From: Pseudomonas sichuanensis | Lineage (GTDB): Bacteria > Pseudomonadota > Gammaproteobacteria > Pseudomonadales > Pseudomonadaceae | Direction of reading: 5' to 3' | Length of the DNA stretch: 64,000 nt | Assembly (NCBI RefSeq): GCF_003231305.1 | Contig: NZ_QKVM01000011.1 | Coordinates: forward strand, 54,270 to 118,269 | Part shown: in pieces, positions 26,447-35,800 of the stretch | How the letters are laid out: the number at the start of each line of letters is the position of its first letter | Numbering within the stretch: position 1 is the stretch's first letter | Notes under the pieces: generated by a model | Databases searched by the model: none | The model's input: the letters and a program-made list of their open reading frames with translations, nothing else | Told to the model about the DNA's origin: nothing | Translations under genes and position numbers: made by a program

Positions 26447-28153
26447 ATGCAGGATGCCAGCCTCTCTCCCTCCGCGACCCAGCCCGCGCCCCTGGTCGGT
26501 ATCGACCTTGGCACCACCAACAGCCTGATTGCCGTCTGGCGCGATGGCGCCGCACAACTGATCCCCAACGCCCTTGGCGAAGTGCTGACCCCCTCGGTGG
26601 TCAGCATCGATGACGACGGCAGCATCCTGGTCGGGCAGGCCGCGCGGGCGCGCCTGACCACCCACCCACAGCTGACCGCCGCAGCGTTCAAGCGCTTCAT
26701 GGGCAGTGACAAGCGCTATGCGCTGGGCGAGCACCGCTTCACCCCGGAAGAGTTGTCGGCCCTGGTACTGGGCGCACTGAAGCAGGATGCCGAAGCCTAC
26801 CTGGGCTGCCCGGTGAGCGAGGCGGTGATTTCGGTGCCGGCTTATTTCAGCGACGAGCAACGCAAGCGCACGCTGTTCGCCGCCGAGCTGGCCGGTTTGA
26901 CCGTGCAGCGCCTGATCAACGAGCCGACTGCCGCCGCCATGGCCTACGGCCTGCACGAGCAGAAGTTCGAGCGCACCCTGGTGTTCGACCTGGGCGGCGG
27001 CACCTTCGACGTCACGGTGCTGGAGTACGCGCTGCCGCTGATCGAGGTGCATGCGTCCACCGGCGACAACTACCTGGGCGGTGAGGACTTCACCGAGGCC
27101 TTGCTGCTGGCCTGCCTGCGCGACTGGAACCTGGCCCTCGAGGGCCTCGAAGGCCAGGCCCTGGCCAGCCTGCGCGACGCCATCGAACAGCTCAAACGCG
27201 AAGCGGGCGAGGGCAGTTGCACACTGAACTGGAATGGTGACGGCCAGGCCCGCGAATGGGTGCTCGACGAACTCAAGCTGCAAGCCATCTGGGCACCGTT
27301 GCTGGCGCGGGTGCGCACCCCGATCGAGCAGGCTCTGCGCGATGCCCGGCTGAGCCCGCGCGAGCTGGACAGCCTGGTGCTGGTCGGCGGCGCCACGCGC
27401 ATGCCGCAGGTGCAGCAACTGGTGGCCAAGCTGTTCGGCCGCTTGCCGTACCGGCACCTGGACCCGGACACCATCGTCGCCCTCGGCGCCGCCAGCCAGG
27501 CCGCCTGCAAGGCCCGTGACGCGGCCATCGACGAACTGATCCTGACCGATGTCTGCCCCTACACCCTGGGTATTGCTGCTTCACGGGGCGAAGACGTCAC
27601 CGGTGCGTTCTCGCCGATCATCGAGCGCAACACGGTGATCCCCACCTCCAAGGTGCAGCGCTTCTACAGTAGCCATGCCGAGCAGAAGTTCGTGCGTATT
27701 GCCGTGTACCAGGGCGAGCGGCCGTGGGTGCGCGACAACATCCTGGTCGACAGTTTCGAGATTCCGCTGCAACAGACCGGCCAGATCCAGTCGCTGGACG
27801 TGCGTTTCAGCTACGACATCAATGGCCTGCTGGAAGTGGACGTGACCTTCCTCGAAAGCGGCCAGAAGCACAGCCACAGCATCGACCGCAGCCCCACCGG
27901 GCTGGATGCCGACGCGCGCCAGGCCAGCCAGGAGCGCCTGGCCAAGCTGAAGATCCACCCGCGCGACACCCTGCCCAACCGAACCCTGCTGGCTCGCCTC
28001 GAACGCGCCTGGATGCAGAGCCTGGGCGATGAACGCGAGCTGATCGGTGGCTGGATGGATGCCTTCAACAACGTGCTGGCCCGCCAGCAGGCCAGCGAGA
28101 TCAACCGCGAGCGCCAGGCCTTGAGCCAGGCGCTCGACGAACTGCGCTACTGA
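26447..28153 (+). CDS. hscC: HscC-type Hsp70 chaperone
   Basis: The 568-residue protein is an Hsp70 with an intact nucleotide-binding domain: VGIDLGTTNSLIAVW near residue 17, INEPTAAAMAYGL, VFDLGGGTFDVTVLE and LVLVGGATRMPQVQQL. It is shorter than DnaK (about 640 residues) because the C-terminal lid is reduced, and it lacks a DnaK-like acidic tail, as in E. coli HscC. The adjoining J-like and DUF1266 genes match the partners found near E. coli hscC, which supports this assignment over DnaK. It overlaps the convergent J-protein gene by 7 bases. Confidence 0.92.
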   Translation: MQDASLSPSATQPAPLVGIDLGTTNSLIAVWRDGAAQLIPNALGEVLTPSVVSIDDDGSILVGQAARARLTTHPQLTAAAFKRFMGSDKRYALGEHRFTPEELSALVLGALKQDAEAYLGCPVSEAVISVPAYFSDEQRKRTLFAAELAGLTVQRLINEPTAAAMAYGLHEQKFERTLVFDLGGGTFDVTVLEYALPLIEVHASTGDNYLGGEDFTEALLLACLRDWNLALEGLEGQALASLRDAIEQLKREAGEGSCTLNWNGDGQAREWVLDELKLQAIWAPLLARVRTPIEQALRDARLSPRELDSLVLVGGATRMPQVQQLVAKLFGRLPYRHLDPDTIVALGAASQAACKARDAAIDELILTDVCPYTLGIAASRGEDVTGAFSPIIERNTVIPTSKVQRFYSSHAEQKFVRIAVYQGERPWVRDNILVDSFEIPLQQTGQIQSLDVRFSYDINGLLEVDVTFLESGQKHSHSIDRSPTGLDADARQASQERLAKLKIHPRDTLPNRTLLARLERAWMQSLGDERELIGGWMDAFNNVLARQQASEINRERQALSQALDELRY

Positions 28154-30777
28154 CCGTTGAGGCGCCGCAGGGTGGCCTGCAGGCTGTCCCCCAGCAGCCC
28201 CGGCGCCGAGCCGTAGCGGTTCGGCAGCCGGTCGCCGGGCAGGCCCAGCAACAACAGTGGCACTACCGGCAGCAGGCGGCTGAGCAGCACCAGCAGGACC
28301 AGCGAGGGGATGCCCCTACCCAGATCGCGCAGGCGCCTGAGCAAGGCACTGATCAACAACCCGATGACCACCACCATCAGCGCTGGCACCGTCAGCATGA
28401 GGCTGTAGCACAGGGCGATGGCCGCCAGGTGCAGGCCGAAGCCTGTGCGGTCCAGGCGGCTGTTGAGCTTCCACACGGCCCAGAACGGCACAGGTTTGTA
28501 CTGCAGGTCTTTGAGCAGCATGCGCTCGGACCAGCCCAGCAGGGCCATGATTGCGCAGCGCAGGCCCAGGTGCTCACGCGGGTTGTCCTTGTGCTTTTGC
28601 AGGGCGCGCAGTACACGGGTTGTGGGGCGTGTGCAGCGCTCCAGCAGAGCGTCCAGGGCCTCCAGCAGGTCGCTCATCAGGCGCCTGTCGATGCCATGCT
28701 CGCGCAGCACCCAGTTTGGTACCGTGCGAGTCTTGCCCTTGAGCAGGTCAGCGCGCCAGGGCGCGAACCAGTCGCCCGTTACCTGTATCGCCTCAAGCCG
28801 CTCGCGCAGTTGGCTACGCAGCGCCTCGTCAAGCGAGCGGTCGTGGTACAGCACTGCGCAAAACAGCAGGTAGCTCAGCGGGTTCTTCGCGAGCACAGAG
28901 CCGTCATCGTGGCCCAGGCATTCCGCCAGTTGCGCGGCGCTCGGCAGGCGGTCGCTGTCCAGCGCCTGCTGCAGGTTCGCCATGCGCGCTGCGACCTGAG
29001 CCTGCAGCGGGTCGCTGGTGTCCAGGCTGCCGAGCAGGCCGCCGCTTGGGTGGCGCAACAGCAAGGCATGGGTAGCGGCGAACGGATGCTCCTGCGGGTA
29101 CTGCAACTGGCCGGGCAAGGCCGGGTCGATCAACGCCAGCCAGCGGGTCGGCTGGTCGATCATGGCCAGCATGAACAACTGCTGGCGGTGCCATTGCCAT
29201 AGCGCTTCGCCCTCGGGCATCGCCGGCAACACCACGCCGTCCTCGGCCAGGCGGCCCTGCAGTTGCAGGGCGAACGGCACGGTGAACATGCGTGGCATGT
29301 TGAAGTGATTGTTGAGTTCGTACACCGCCTGGGCCGAGTAGCAGCGCAGGCGCCGCAGCCACTCGCGGCAAACCGGGTGAATCGCGTCTTCGGTCAGGGC
29401 TGCGGGCAGTTCGGCGCCTGGCAGGGTGTCGGCACAATACAGCGCCAGCGCCTGGCACACCGGGGCGTGTGACAGCCAGTGCTGTTGCTGCGCGGCCTGG
29501 CGCTGGAAACCTTCGAGAATCAGAGCGTCGAGCGGGTCTTCACTCGGGTGTTGGGCGAGGATCTGGCCCAGCAATTCGGCTTCACCGCGTTGCAGGGCCC
29601 AAGCCTGCCAGTACAGGCGATGCAGTTCGCGTTCGGGCTGCTCTTGCAGCAGCCAGGCCAGCAATGGCAGCTCGTCGTCGCCGTCCAGGCGCCAGTCGAT
29701 GAAGGTGGCGGCGATGCCGCCCAGCTCAAGGCGCGCCGCTTCGGCCCAGCGCGCCAACGTCTGCGGCGCTTGCCCCGGGCTTCCCCAGGCCTGAGCCGGG
29801 TCGGCCAGTTTGGCGGGCCAGGCGGCAGGCGTGTGTTGCAGGTCGAAGGCCTGGATCAGCAGCGGCAGGCGTTGGGGTTGATGACGCGCGCACAGGTCGA
29901 GCAACCAGCGTTCGGCCTGTGGATGCCGATGCTCACGGTGCAGCCGCAGCCAGCAGTCCAGGGCCTGTTGTTCGGCGCCCAGGGCATCGGCCTGGCGGGC
30001 CAGCAGGTAGAGCAGGTCGGCGTCGTCGGGCGCTTGCTGCAAGCGCTCCTGCAGCAGGCCATGGAAGGTGCTGCTGGCGATGCCGGCCTGGCTGAACTGC
30101 ACCGTCAGGCGTTCTACCAGGGCTTGGTCATTGGGCATCGCCAGGCAGGTATGCACACTGGCGAACTGCTCGTATTCGAACAGCGGGCGCTGGGTGAAGC
30201 AGTGCTCCAGGCTGCGCAGGTACCACAGGGTTTCCATTTGCGCGGTCGGTGGCCAGTCACGCATCAGCCCGGTGTCGAACGGGTCCGGTTCATCCAGCCG
30301 GCGCAGGAAGGCTTCCACCGGTTGCGGGTCTTCCAGGCGCAGCAGCTGTTGGTCCCAGGCCAGGCGACGGGCCAGCATGCCCGCGCACTGGTGCGACAGC
30401 GGGCCGCAATCGTACAGGGCACGCAGCAATTGCCAGCTCAGCTCGTCCAGCTCGTCCAGCGGCAGCTCGTCCAGCTCGGCGATGTAGCGCTGCCAGGCCT
30501 GCGGGTCGAAGCGCAAGGCCGGCTCCTCGAGCAGGGTATGGAAACTGATCAGTGCCGGGTGCGCGGCGGCTTCCTCGGCCGGCTGCTCGCTGTCGTCAGC
30601 TGCCGTGGCCTCTTGCTCGCGGGCCAGGCGCAAGGCTTCGTCATAGGCCGCACGCAGGGCCTTGAAACCTTCCGGGTCGGTTTCGGGGTGGTGGGCTGGC
30701 AGCCGCCCACGGTAGGCCAGGCGGATGGCGTCGAGGTCGTTGGTGGGGTCGATTCCCAGACGAATCCAGCAGCTCAT
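28147..30777 (-). CDS. Large J-domain-like membrane protein, probable HscC co-chaperone (DjlB/DjlC-like)
   Basis: The 876-residue protein begins with a J-like domain: CWIRLGIDPTNDLDAIRLAY, then HHPETDPEGFKALRAAYDEAL. The invariant HPD of J-domains is HPE here (seen in the DNA as CACCCCGAA). A long helical, TPR-like middle follows, and the C-terminus has two or three membrane spans (for example LMLTVPALMVVVIGLLISALL), so it is probably membrane-bound. The E. coli HscC partners DjlB and DjlC are only about 480 residues. It starts inside the DUF1266 stop (ATGA overlap) and is convergent to hscC. Confidence 0.8.
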   Translation of the reverse strand: MSCWIRLGIDPTNDLDAIRLAYRGRLPAHHPETDPEGFKALRAAYDEALRLAREQEATAADDSEQPAEEAAAHPALISFHTLLEEPALRFDPQAWQRYIAELDELPLDELDELSWQLLRALYDCGPLSHQCAGMLARRLAWDQQLLRLEDPQPVEAFLRRLDEPDPFDTGLMRDWPPTAQMETLWYLRSLEHCFTQRPLFEYEQFASVHTCLAMPNDQALVERLTVQFSQAGIASSTFHGLLQERLQQAPDDADLLYLLARQADALGAEQQALDCWLRLHREHRHPQAERWLLDLCARHQPQRLPLLIQAFDLQHTPAAWPAKLADPAQAWGSPGQAPQTLARWAEAARLELGGIAATFIDWRLDGDDELPLLAWLLQEQPERELHRLYWQAWALQRGEAELLGQILAQHPSEDPLDALILEGFQRQAAQQQHWLSHAPVCQALALYCADTLPGAELPAALTEDAIHPVCREWLRRLRCYSAQAVYELNNHFNMPRMFTVPFALQLQGRLAEDGVVLPAMPEGEALWQWHRQQLFMLAMIDQPTRWLALIDPALPGQLQYPQEHPFAATHALLLRHPSGGLLGSLDTSDPLQAQVAARMANLQQALDSDRLPSAAQLAECLGHDDGSVLAKNPLSYLLFCAVLYHDRSLDEALRSQLRERLEAIQVTGDWFAPWRADLLKGKTRTVPNWVLREHGIDRRLMSDLLEALDALLERCTRPTTRVLRALQKHKDNPREHLGLRCAIMALLGWSERMLLKDLQYKPVPFWAVWKLNSRLDRTGFGLHLAAIALCYSLMLTVPALMVVVIGLLISALLRRLRDLGRGIPSLVLLVLLSRLLPVVPLLLLGLPGDRLPNRYGSAPGLLGDSLQATLRRLNGQ

Positions 30778-31466
30778 GACCAGCAATCCTCTTCCAGCGT
30801 GATGGGGCGTTCCGGTTCGGGCAGTTGCAGGTCCCAGGGCAGGCCGGCGAGCAGTTCATGGGCGCCGTGGCGCAGGTTGAGCAGAATGCAGCGATTCCAG
30901 TGCTCGCTGCCCTGGCGTTCGAGGTTGGCGGCGAAGGTCTCGTCGCTGCTGTCGCTGACGTTCCACAGCGCCTTGCCGAACAGGTAGCCGGCCAGGTAGG
31001 TGTCCCAGCGGTTGTAGTAATGGCGGGCGCGCAGGGCCAGGCGGTAGTGCAGGTAGAGGCTTTCGTCGCGGCTGACCAGGTCGTTCTTGACCCCGGCACG
31101 CAGCAAAAAGCTCATGCGCCCCAGGTCCCAGGCACGGGTGCCGCCGGGGCCGCAGTCGGGGAAGGTGCGTGCGGCGAATTCGTGGCGGATGCGCTCACGT
31201 GGGCTGAGCCCGTCGAGCAGCGCTTGCCACTGGCTGGGCAGGCAGCGCTGGTATTGCCAATAGGCCTCGCTCACCTCGGTGGCGTGGCCGGTGTCGGCCA
31301 TGCCGAGCATGTCCAGCAGTTGCGCGCGGTTGCTGATGCCCCACCAGCGCTTCAGGTCGGACTGGTCCTCGCCTTCGTAGTATTCGGCGGCGGTGTAGCT
31401 GGCGCCGTTGAGCGCAGCCATTGGCGCGGAGAGGGCAAACAGCCAGCGCTGTGCGGATTCTTCCAT
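30774..31466 (-). CDS. DUF1266 protein (YbeU/YbeR-like)
   Basis: The 230-residue protein carries the DUF1266 block ARTFPDCGPGGTRAWDLGR followed by a helix and YYNRWDTYLAGYLFGKALW. In E. coli two DUF1266 genes (ybeR, ybeU) flank the hscC/djl cluster, so the linkage to hscC is conserved across genera. The start at 31466 gives MEESAQRWLFALSAPMAALNG. It is translationally coupled to the J-protein gene. Its biochemical role is unknown; it is probably part of the same chaperone pathway. Confidence 0.82.
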   Translation of the reverse strand: MEESAQRWLFALSAPMAALNGASYTAAEYYEGEDQSDLKRWWGISNRAQLLDMLGMADTGHATEVSEAYWQYQRCLPSQWQALLDGLSPRERIRHEFAARTFPDCGPGGTRAWDLGRMSFLLRAGVKNDLVSRDESLYLHYRLALRARHYYNRWDTYLAGYLFGKALWNVSDSSDETFAANLERQGSEHWNRCILLNLRHGAHELLAGLPWDLQLPEPERPITLEEDCWS

Positions 31467-31581
31467 GAAAGTCGGTCCTGAGGCTCGGGGAAACTGGCGC
31501 GGATTGTAATGCAATGGTTGGCGGCGTGGGGTTGCGCTTTCAGGCCTGTGCAGTCCCCTGTAGGAGCGTTGACTTGAGGGC

Positions 31582-32358
31582 TCAGTGGCGCTGTTCTTCC
31601 GCGCGCAGGGTCAAGACTTCATAGCCACTCTCGGTCACCGCCACGGTATGTTCCCACTGCGCCGACAAGCTGCGGTCGCGGGTGATCACCGTCCAGCCAT
31701 CGCGCAGGCTGCGGGTGCCGCGCCCGCCCTGGTTGATCATCGGCTCGATGGTGAACACCATCCCGGGTTGCAGCTTCAGGCCAAAACCGGGCTGGCCGAA
31801 GTGCAGCACCTCGGGCGCTTCGTGCATCTGCTGGCCGATGCCATGCCCGCAGTATTCACGCACCACGCTGTAGCCGGCGGCCTCGGCATGGGCCTGGATG
31901 GCGTGGCCGATATCGCCCAGGGTTGCGCCCGGGCGGACCTGTTCGATGCCCTTCCAGAGCGCGGCGTAGGTGGTGTCGACCAGCCGCCGGGCATCTGCGC
32001 TGATCTGCCCCAGGCAATACATTTTCGACGAGTCGGCGATATAGCCGCCCTGTTCCAGGGTGATGTCGACGTTGACGATAGAGCCTTCCTTGAGCACCTC
32101 GTCGACCTTGGGCATGCCGTGGCACACCACATGGTCCACCGAGGTGTTCAGCGCAAAGGGAAATCCGTACTGGCCCTTGCTCGCCGGGCGCGCCTTGAGG
32201 GTTTCGACGATGAAGGCTTCGGCGCGGTCGTTGATCTGCATCGTGGTCACGCCAGGGCGGATGAAGCCGTCGAGGTCGGCGAACACCTGGGCCAGCAATT
32301 GCCCGGCGCGGCGCATCAGTGCCAGCTGGGCGGCGTCCTTGAGTAGCACCTTGCTCAT
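31582..32358 (-). CDS. map: Type I methionine aminopeptidase (second copy)
   Basis: The 258-residue protein has the metal ligands of MetAP: Asp in IVNVDITL, the second Asp in YIADSSKMYC, His in EYCGHGIGQQMHE, Glu in FTIEPMIN and Glu in QWEHTVAVTE. The HVVCHGMPK block with the substrate-contacting His is present too. The enzyme removes the initiator Met from nascent proteins. It is not in the usual rpsB-linked position; instead it is coupled (4-base overlap) to a ParD-like antitoxin gene, so it is probably a conditional paralogue. Confidence 0.93.
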   Translation of the reverse strand: MSKVLLKDAAQLALMRRAGQLLAQVFADLDGFIRPGVTTMQINDRAEAFIVETLKARPASKGQYGFPFALNTSVDHVVCHGMPKVDEVLKEGSIVNVDITLEQGGYIADSSKMYCLGQISADARRLVDTTYAALWKGIEQVRPGATLGDIGHAIQAHAEAAGYSVVREYCGHGIGQQMHEAPEVLHFGQPGFGLKLQPGMVFTIEPMINQGGRGTRSLRDGWTVITRDRSLSAQWEHTVAVTESGYEVLTLRAEEQRH

Positions 32359-32558
32359 TGCAGCAGTTCCTTGAGGTTGGCTTGTTCCTGGCGCAGCAGC
32401 TGGCGCAGCAGTTCCTGGTAAGTGGCCTGGGGGTGCAGCTCGGCGAGCATGCCGAGGCGGATCCAGTGTTCGGCCTGGGCGTTGATCGAGCGCGACAGGG
32501 CGGCGCTGGCGATGCGCAGGTCTTCGTGGAGTTCGTCGTTGATCTTGACGATGCCCAT
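32355..32558 (-). CDS. ParD-like antitoxin-family protein
   Basis: The 67-residue product starts MGIVKINDELHEDLRIASAA, followed by SRSINAQAEHWIRLGMLAEL. This is a ribbon-helix-helix DNA-binding fold as in the ParD_like family, with a C-terminal tail rich in Gln and Leu that would contact a partner. Its stop overlaps the map start, placing a methionine aminopeptidase where a ParE toxin would normally be. The larger frame reaching 33290 is rejected because it runs into nasA and the REP. Confidence 0.85.
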   Translation of the reverse strand: MGIVKINDELHEDLRIASAALSRSINAQAEHWIRLGMLAELHPQATYQELLRQLLRQEQANLKELLQ

Positions 32559-32567
32559 GGCTAAGTC

Positions 32568-32602
32568 ATCCGTATATATGAAACGTATACGAATCATATG
32601 TC
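32568..32602. promoter_or_regulatory. Operator/promoter region of the parD-like/map unit
   Basis: The 35 bases upstream of the ParD-like gene hold repeated TATA steps: CCGTATATATG, the perfect palindrome CGTATACG at 32584-32591 and ATCATATG. Ribbon-helix-helix antitoxins usually repress their own operon through such spaced short repeats, so autorepression is likely. Confidence 0.5.
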
Positions 32603-32617
32603 GAAACAGCCAAGGCG

Positions 32618-32634
32618 TGCCACCCGTTGGTGCG
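32618..32634. promoter_or_regulatory. Candidate NtrC site upstream of nasA
   Basis: TGCCACCCGTTGGTGCG resembles the NtrC consensus TGCACC-N5-GGTGCA with three mismatches of twelve. It lies about 100 bases before the sigma-54 promoter of the nitrate reductase gene. Confidence 0.35.
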
Positions 32635-32657
32635 TCGGTCCCTCTCTCGGTGCATGA

Positions 32658-32723
32658 GCCAATCGCGGGGCAAGCCCGCTCCCACGCTTTAACCCTGTGG
32701 GAGCTGGCTTGCCAGCGATTGGC
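32658..32723. repeat. REP inverted pair, diverged
   Basis: Arms 32658-32685 and 32697-32723 are inverted and share GCTCCCAC/GTGGGAG, but the centres differ (GGGGCAAGCCCG against TGGCTTGCCA), so the pair has diverged. It separates the map/ParD unit from the nitrate reductase promoter. Confidence 0.85.
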
Positions 32724-32729
32724 CCAGCG

Positions 32730-32746
32730 CTGGCCTGAGAATTGCT
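32730..32746 (+). promoter_or_regulatory. Sigma-54 promoter of the nitrate reductase gene
   Basis: CTGGCCTGAGAATTGCT has GG at 32732-32733 and GC at 32744-32745 with exactly 10 bases between, the -24/-12 spacing of sigma-54 promoters. Transcription would start near 32757, just before an ANTAR hairpin. Confidence 0.7.
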
Positions 32747-32762
32747 GAGCACACACTATCAA

Positions 32763-32782
32763 GGCCATCAACGCCGATGGCC
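32763..32782 (+). promoter_or_regulatory. ANTAR-type RNA hairpin in the nasA leader
   Basis: GGCCATC and GATGGCC form a perfect 7-bp stem closing the six-base loop AACGCC. A at loop position 1 and G at position 4 are the defining bases of ANTAR-protein targets (NasR, NasT). It precedes a terminator, as antitermination requires. A second, weaker TTC/GAA hairpin may follow at 32787-32800. Confidence 0.75.
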
Positions 32783-32794
32783 GCTTTTCATCAC

Positions 32795-32858
32795 GACGAA
32801 GGCGCCGTGTTGCCCCGCTTGCCCAGTGCAGGCGGGGCAGCCGGCGCCTTTGTCGTTT
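32795..32858 (+). terminator. Leader terminator (attenuator) before nasA
   Basis: GACGAAGGCGCC pairs with GGCGCCTTTGTC (11 of 12), and an inner GCCCCGC/GCGGGGC stem extends it. TTTGTCGTTT follows as the T-rich tract. It ends about 20 bases before the nitrate reductase ATG, so it can block that gene unless the ANTAR protein acts. Confidence 0.75.
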
Positions 32859-32877
32859 CATCAGCAGGAGATCGCCG

Positions 32878-35800
32878 ATGAGCAGCAGCCAGGTGCGCAG
32901 CGTTTGCCCGTATTGCGGGGTAGGGTGCGGCATCGTCATGAGCGTGAGCGACGGCCAGGTGGTCAAGGTCAGCGGCGACAAGCAGCACCCGAGCAATTTC
33001 GGCCGCCTGTGCACCAAGGGCCTGACCGCCCACGTGCCGCTGAGCGCCGGGCGCATGGCCCATGCCTTCGTCCGCCGCCAGCGCAGCCAGCAACCGGTAC
33101 GCAGTGGCATGGACCAGGCCATCGCCGAGGCCGCCGCGCGGCTGCGCGCGATCATCGACGCGCACGGGCCGGACGCGGTGGCCCTGTATGTGTCCGGGCA
33201 GATGTCGCTGGAGGCCCAGTACCTGGCCAACAAACTGGCCAAGGGCTTTATCCGCACCCGCCATATCGAGTCCAACTCGCGCCTGTGCATGGCCAGCGCC
33301 GGCAGTGGCTACAAGCAGTCGCTGGGTGCCGACGGCCCGCCAGGCAGCTACCAGGATTTCGAGCGCGCCGAGGTGTTCCTGGTGATCGGCGCGAACATGG
33401 CCGACTGCCACCCGATCCTGTTCCTGCGCTTGCTCGACCGGGTCAAGGCCGGGGCCAGGCTGATCGTCGTCGACCCCCGGCGCAGCGCCACCGCCGACAA
33501 GGCCGACCTGTTCCTGCAACTGCGCCCGGGCAGCGACCTGGCGCTGCTCAACGGCCTGCTGCACCTGCTGCACGTCAACGGCCACACCGACGCGGATTTC
33601 ATCGCCCGGCACACCGAGGGCTGGGATGAGTTGCCGGCCTTCCTGGCCGACTACACCCCCGCGCGCGTGGCCGCCATCACTGGCTTGAGCGAAGCCGACA
33701 TCCATGCAGCCGCGCGCCTGATCGGCGAAGCCGGCGAGTGGATGAGCTGCTGGACCATGGGCCTGAACCAGAGCATCCACGGCACCTGGCACAGCAACGC
33801 GCTGTGCAACCTGCACCTGGCCACCGGCGCCATCTGCCGCCCCGGCAGCGGGCCGTTCTCGCTGACCGGCCAGCCCAATGCCATGGGCGGGCGCGAGATG
33901 GGCTACATGGGCCCGGGGCTGCCCGGCCAGCGCTCGGCCCAGGTCGCGGCCGATCGCGCCTTCGTCGAGCAGCAATGGCAACTGCCGCCCGGCCATCTGC
34001 GCAGCGAAGGCGGCGAGGGCACCGTTGCACTGTTCGAGCAGATGAAGGCCGGCGAGGTAAAGGCCTGCTGGATCATCTGCAGCAACCCGGTGGCCAGCGT
34101 CGCCAACCGCCAGCAGGTGATCGACGGTCTGGGCCAGGCTGAGCTGGTGATCAGCCAGGATGCCTTTCTCGACAGCGAAACCAACCGCCATGCCGACATC
34201 CTCCTGCCCGCCGCACTGTGGGCCGAAGGTGAAGGGGTGATGATCAACAGCGAACGCAACCTGACGCTGATGCCGCGTGCCGTCGCGGCGCCCGGCGAAA
34301 GCCTGGAGGACTGGCGGATCATCGCCCGCATCGCCTGCGCCATGGGTTACGCCGAGGCCTTCGACTACCCCGATGCCGAGGCCGTGTACGAGGAAATCCG
34401 CCGGTTCTGGAACCCTGCCACCGGCTACGACCTGCGCGGCATCGGCTACGCCGAGTTACGCCAAGGCCCACGCCAGTGGCCCTGCGCCCCAGGGCAAAGT
34501 GGCGATCGCAGCCCACTGCGTTACTGCAACGACGGCCTCAGCCAGCACCTGTTGCGTGACGCGCAAGGCGAGCGGCCGGCGCTGGCTTTCCCCACGCCCA
34601 GCGGCAAGGCGCGATTTTTCGCCCGGCCCTGGCTGCCGCCGGCCGAGCTGCCGGACGACGGCTATCCCTTCGTGCTCAACACCGGCCGTGTGCAGCACCA
34701 ATGGCACACCCTGACCAAGACCGGCAAGGTGCCGAGCCTGAACAAGCTGGAGCCCGGCCCCTTCGTCGAGATCCACCCCGACGACGCCCGGCGCCTGGGT
34801 ATCGCCGACCAGGACCAGGTGGCGATCCGCTCGCGCCGTGGCCAGGCGCTGTTGCCGGCGCGGCTCAGTGACCGGGTGTTGCCCGGCGGCTGCTTTGCGC
34901 CGTTCCACTGGAACGACCTTTACGGCGAGCAACTGGCGATCAACGCGGTGACCTGCGATGCGGTCGACCCCACCTCGCTGCAACCGGCCTTCAAGCATTG
35001 CGCCGTGGCCCTGGAGCGGGTTGCCGGCGAACGTATCGAGGCCCTCGACCTGACCACCGCCACGCCTTCGGAGCCTGCCGCCATGCCGACCACCATCCTG
35101 TCCCGCCTGCTGGGCCTGGACGCACTGCCGGCCCCGGTGCTGGCCGAAGACGAACGCCACTACCTGCAGGGCTTTTTGCTGGGCCTGGGCCAGGCCCGTA
35201 GCGAAGGCGTGCCGAGCCTACCGGCCAGCGCACCACTGGCGCCGGCCCGGCGGTTGTTCGTCGATGGCCTGTTGGCCGGGCTTTTCGCCCAGCCTGCGCC
35301 AGCACCCGTGGTGAACGATGCAGCGCCATGCCACCACGTGCTCTGGGCCTCGCAGACCGGCACGGGCGAGGCCCTGGCCGAGCGCTGCGCCCAGCACCTG
35401 CGCGAGGCCGGGCTGGCGGTGCAACTGAGCTGCATGGAGGCGATGACGCCTGCGCAGTTGCAGGGCGCCGCCAGCGTGGTGCTGATCGCCAGCACCTTCG
35501 GCGATGGCGAGGCTCCGGACAGCGGCGCGGCGTTCTGGCAGGCGCTGCAGGGCGAGGCGGGCGCGCATTGCGCGGCACTGCCTTTTGCGGTGCTGGCGCT
35601 GGGCGATTCGAGTTACGACCAGTTCTGCGGGTTCGGTCGCAGGCTCGACCAACGCCTTGCCGAGTTGGGCGGGCGGCGCCTGCTGGCGCGGGTCGATTGC
35701 GAGCCGGAGCATGATGAGGCCTTTGCTGCCTGGCTGGCGGCGCTGCTGCCTGAGTTGGGCAGCGTCGTGCCAGTCTGCATTGCGCCCGAGCCGGCAGAAA

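Noticed and set aside
32355..33290. 311-codon minus-strand frame containing the ParD-like gene
   Set aside because: Its upstream two-thirds runs antisense through the REP, leader and nasA; only the last 67 codons form a plausible protein.
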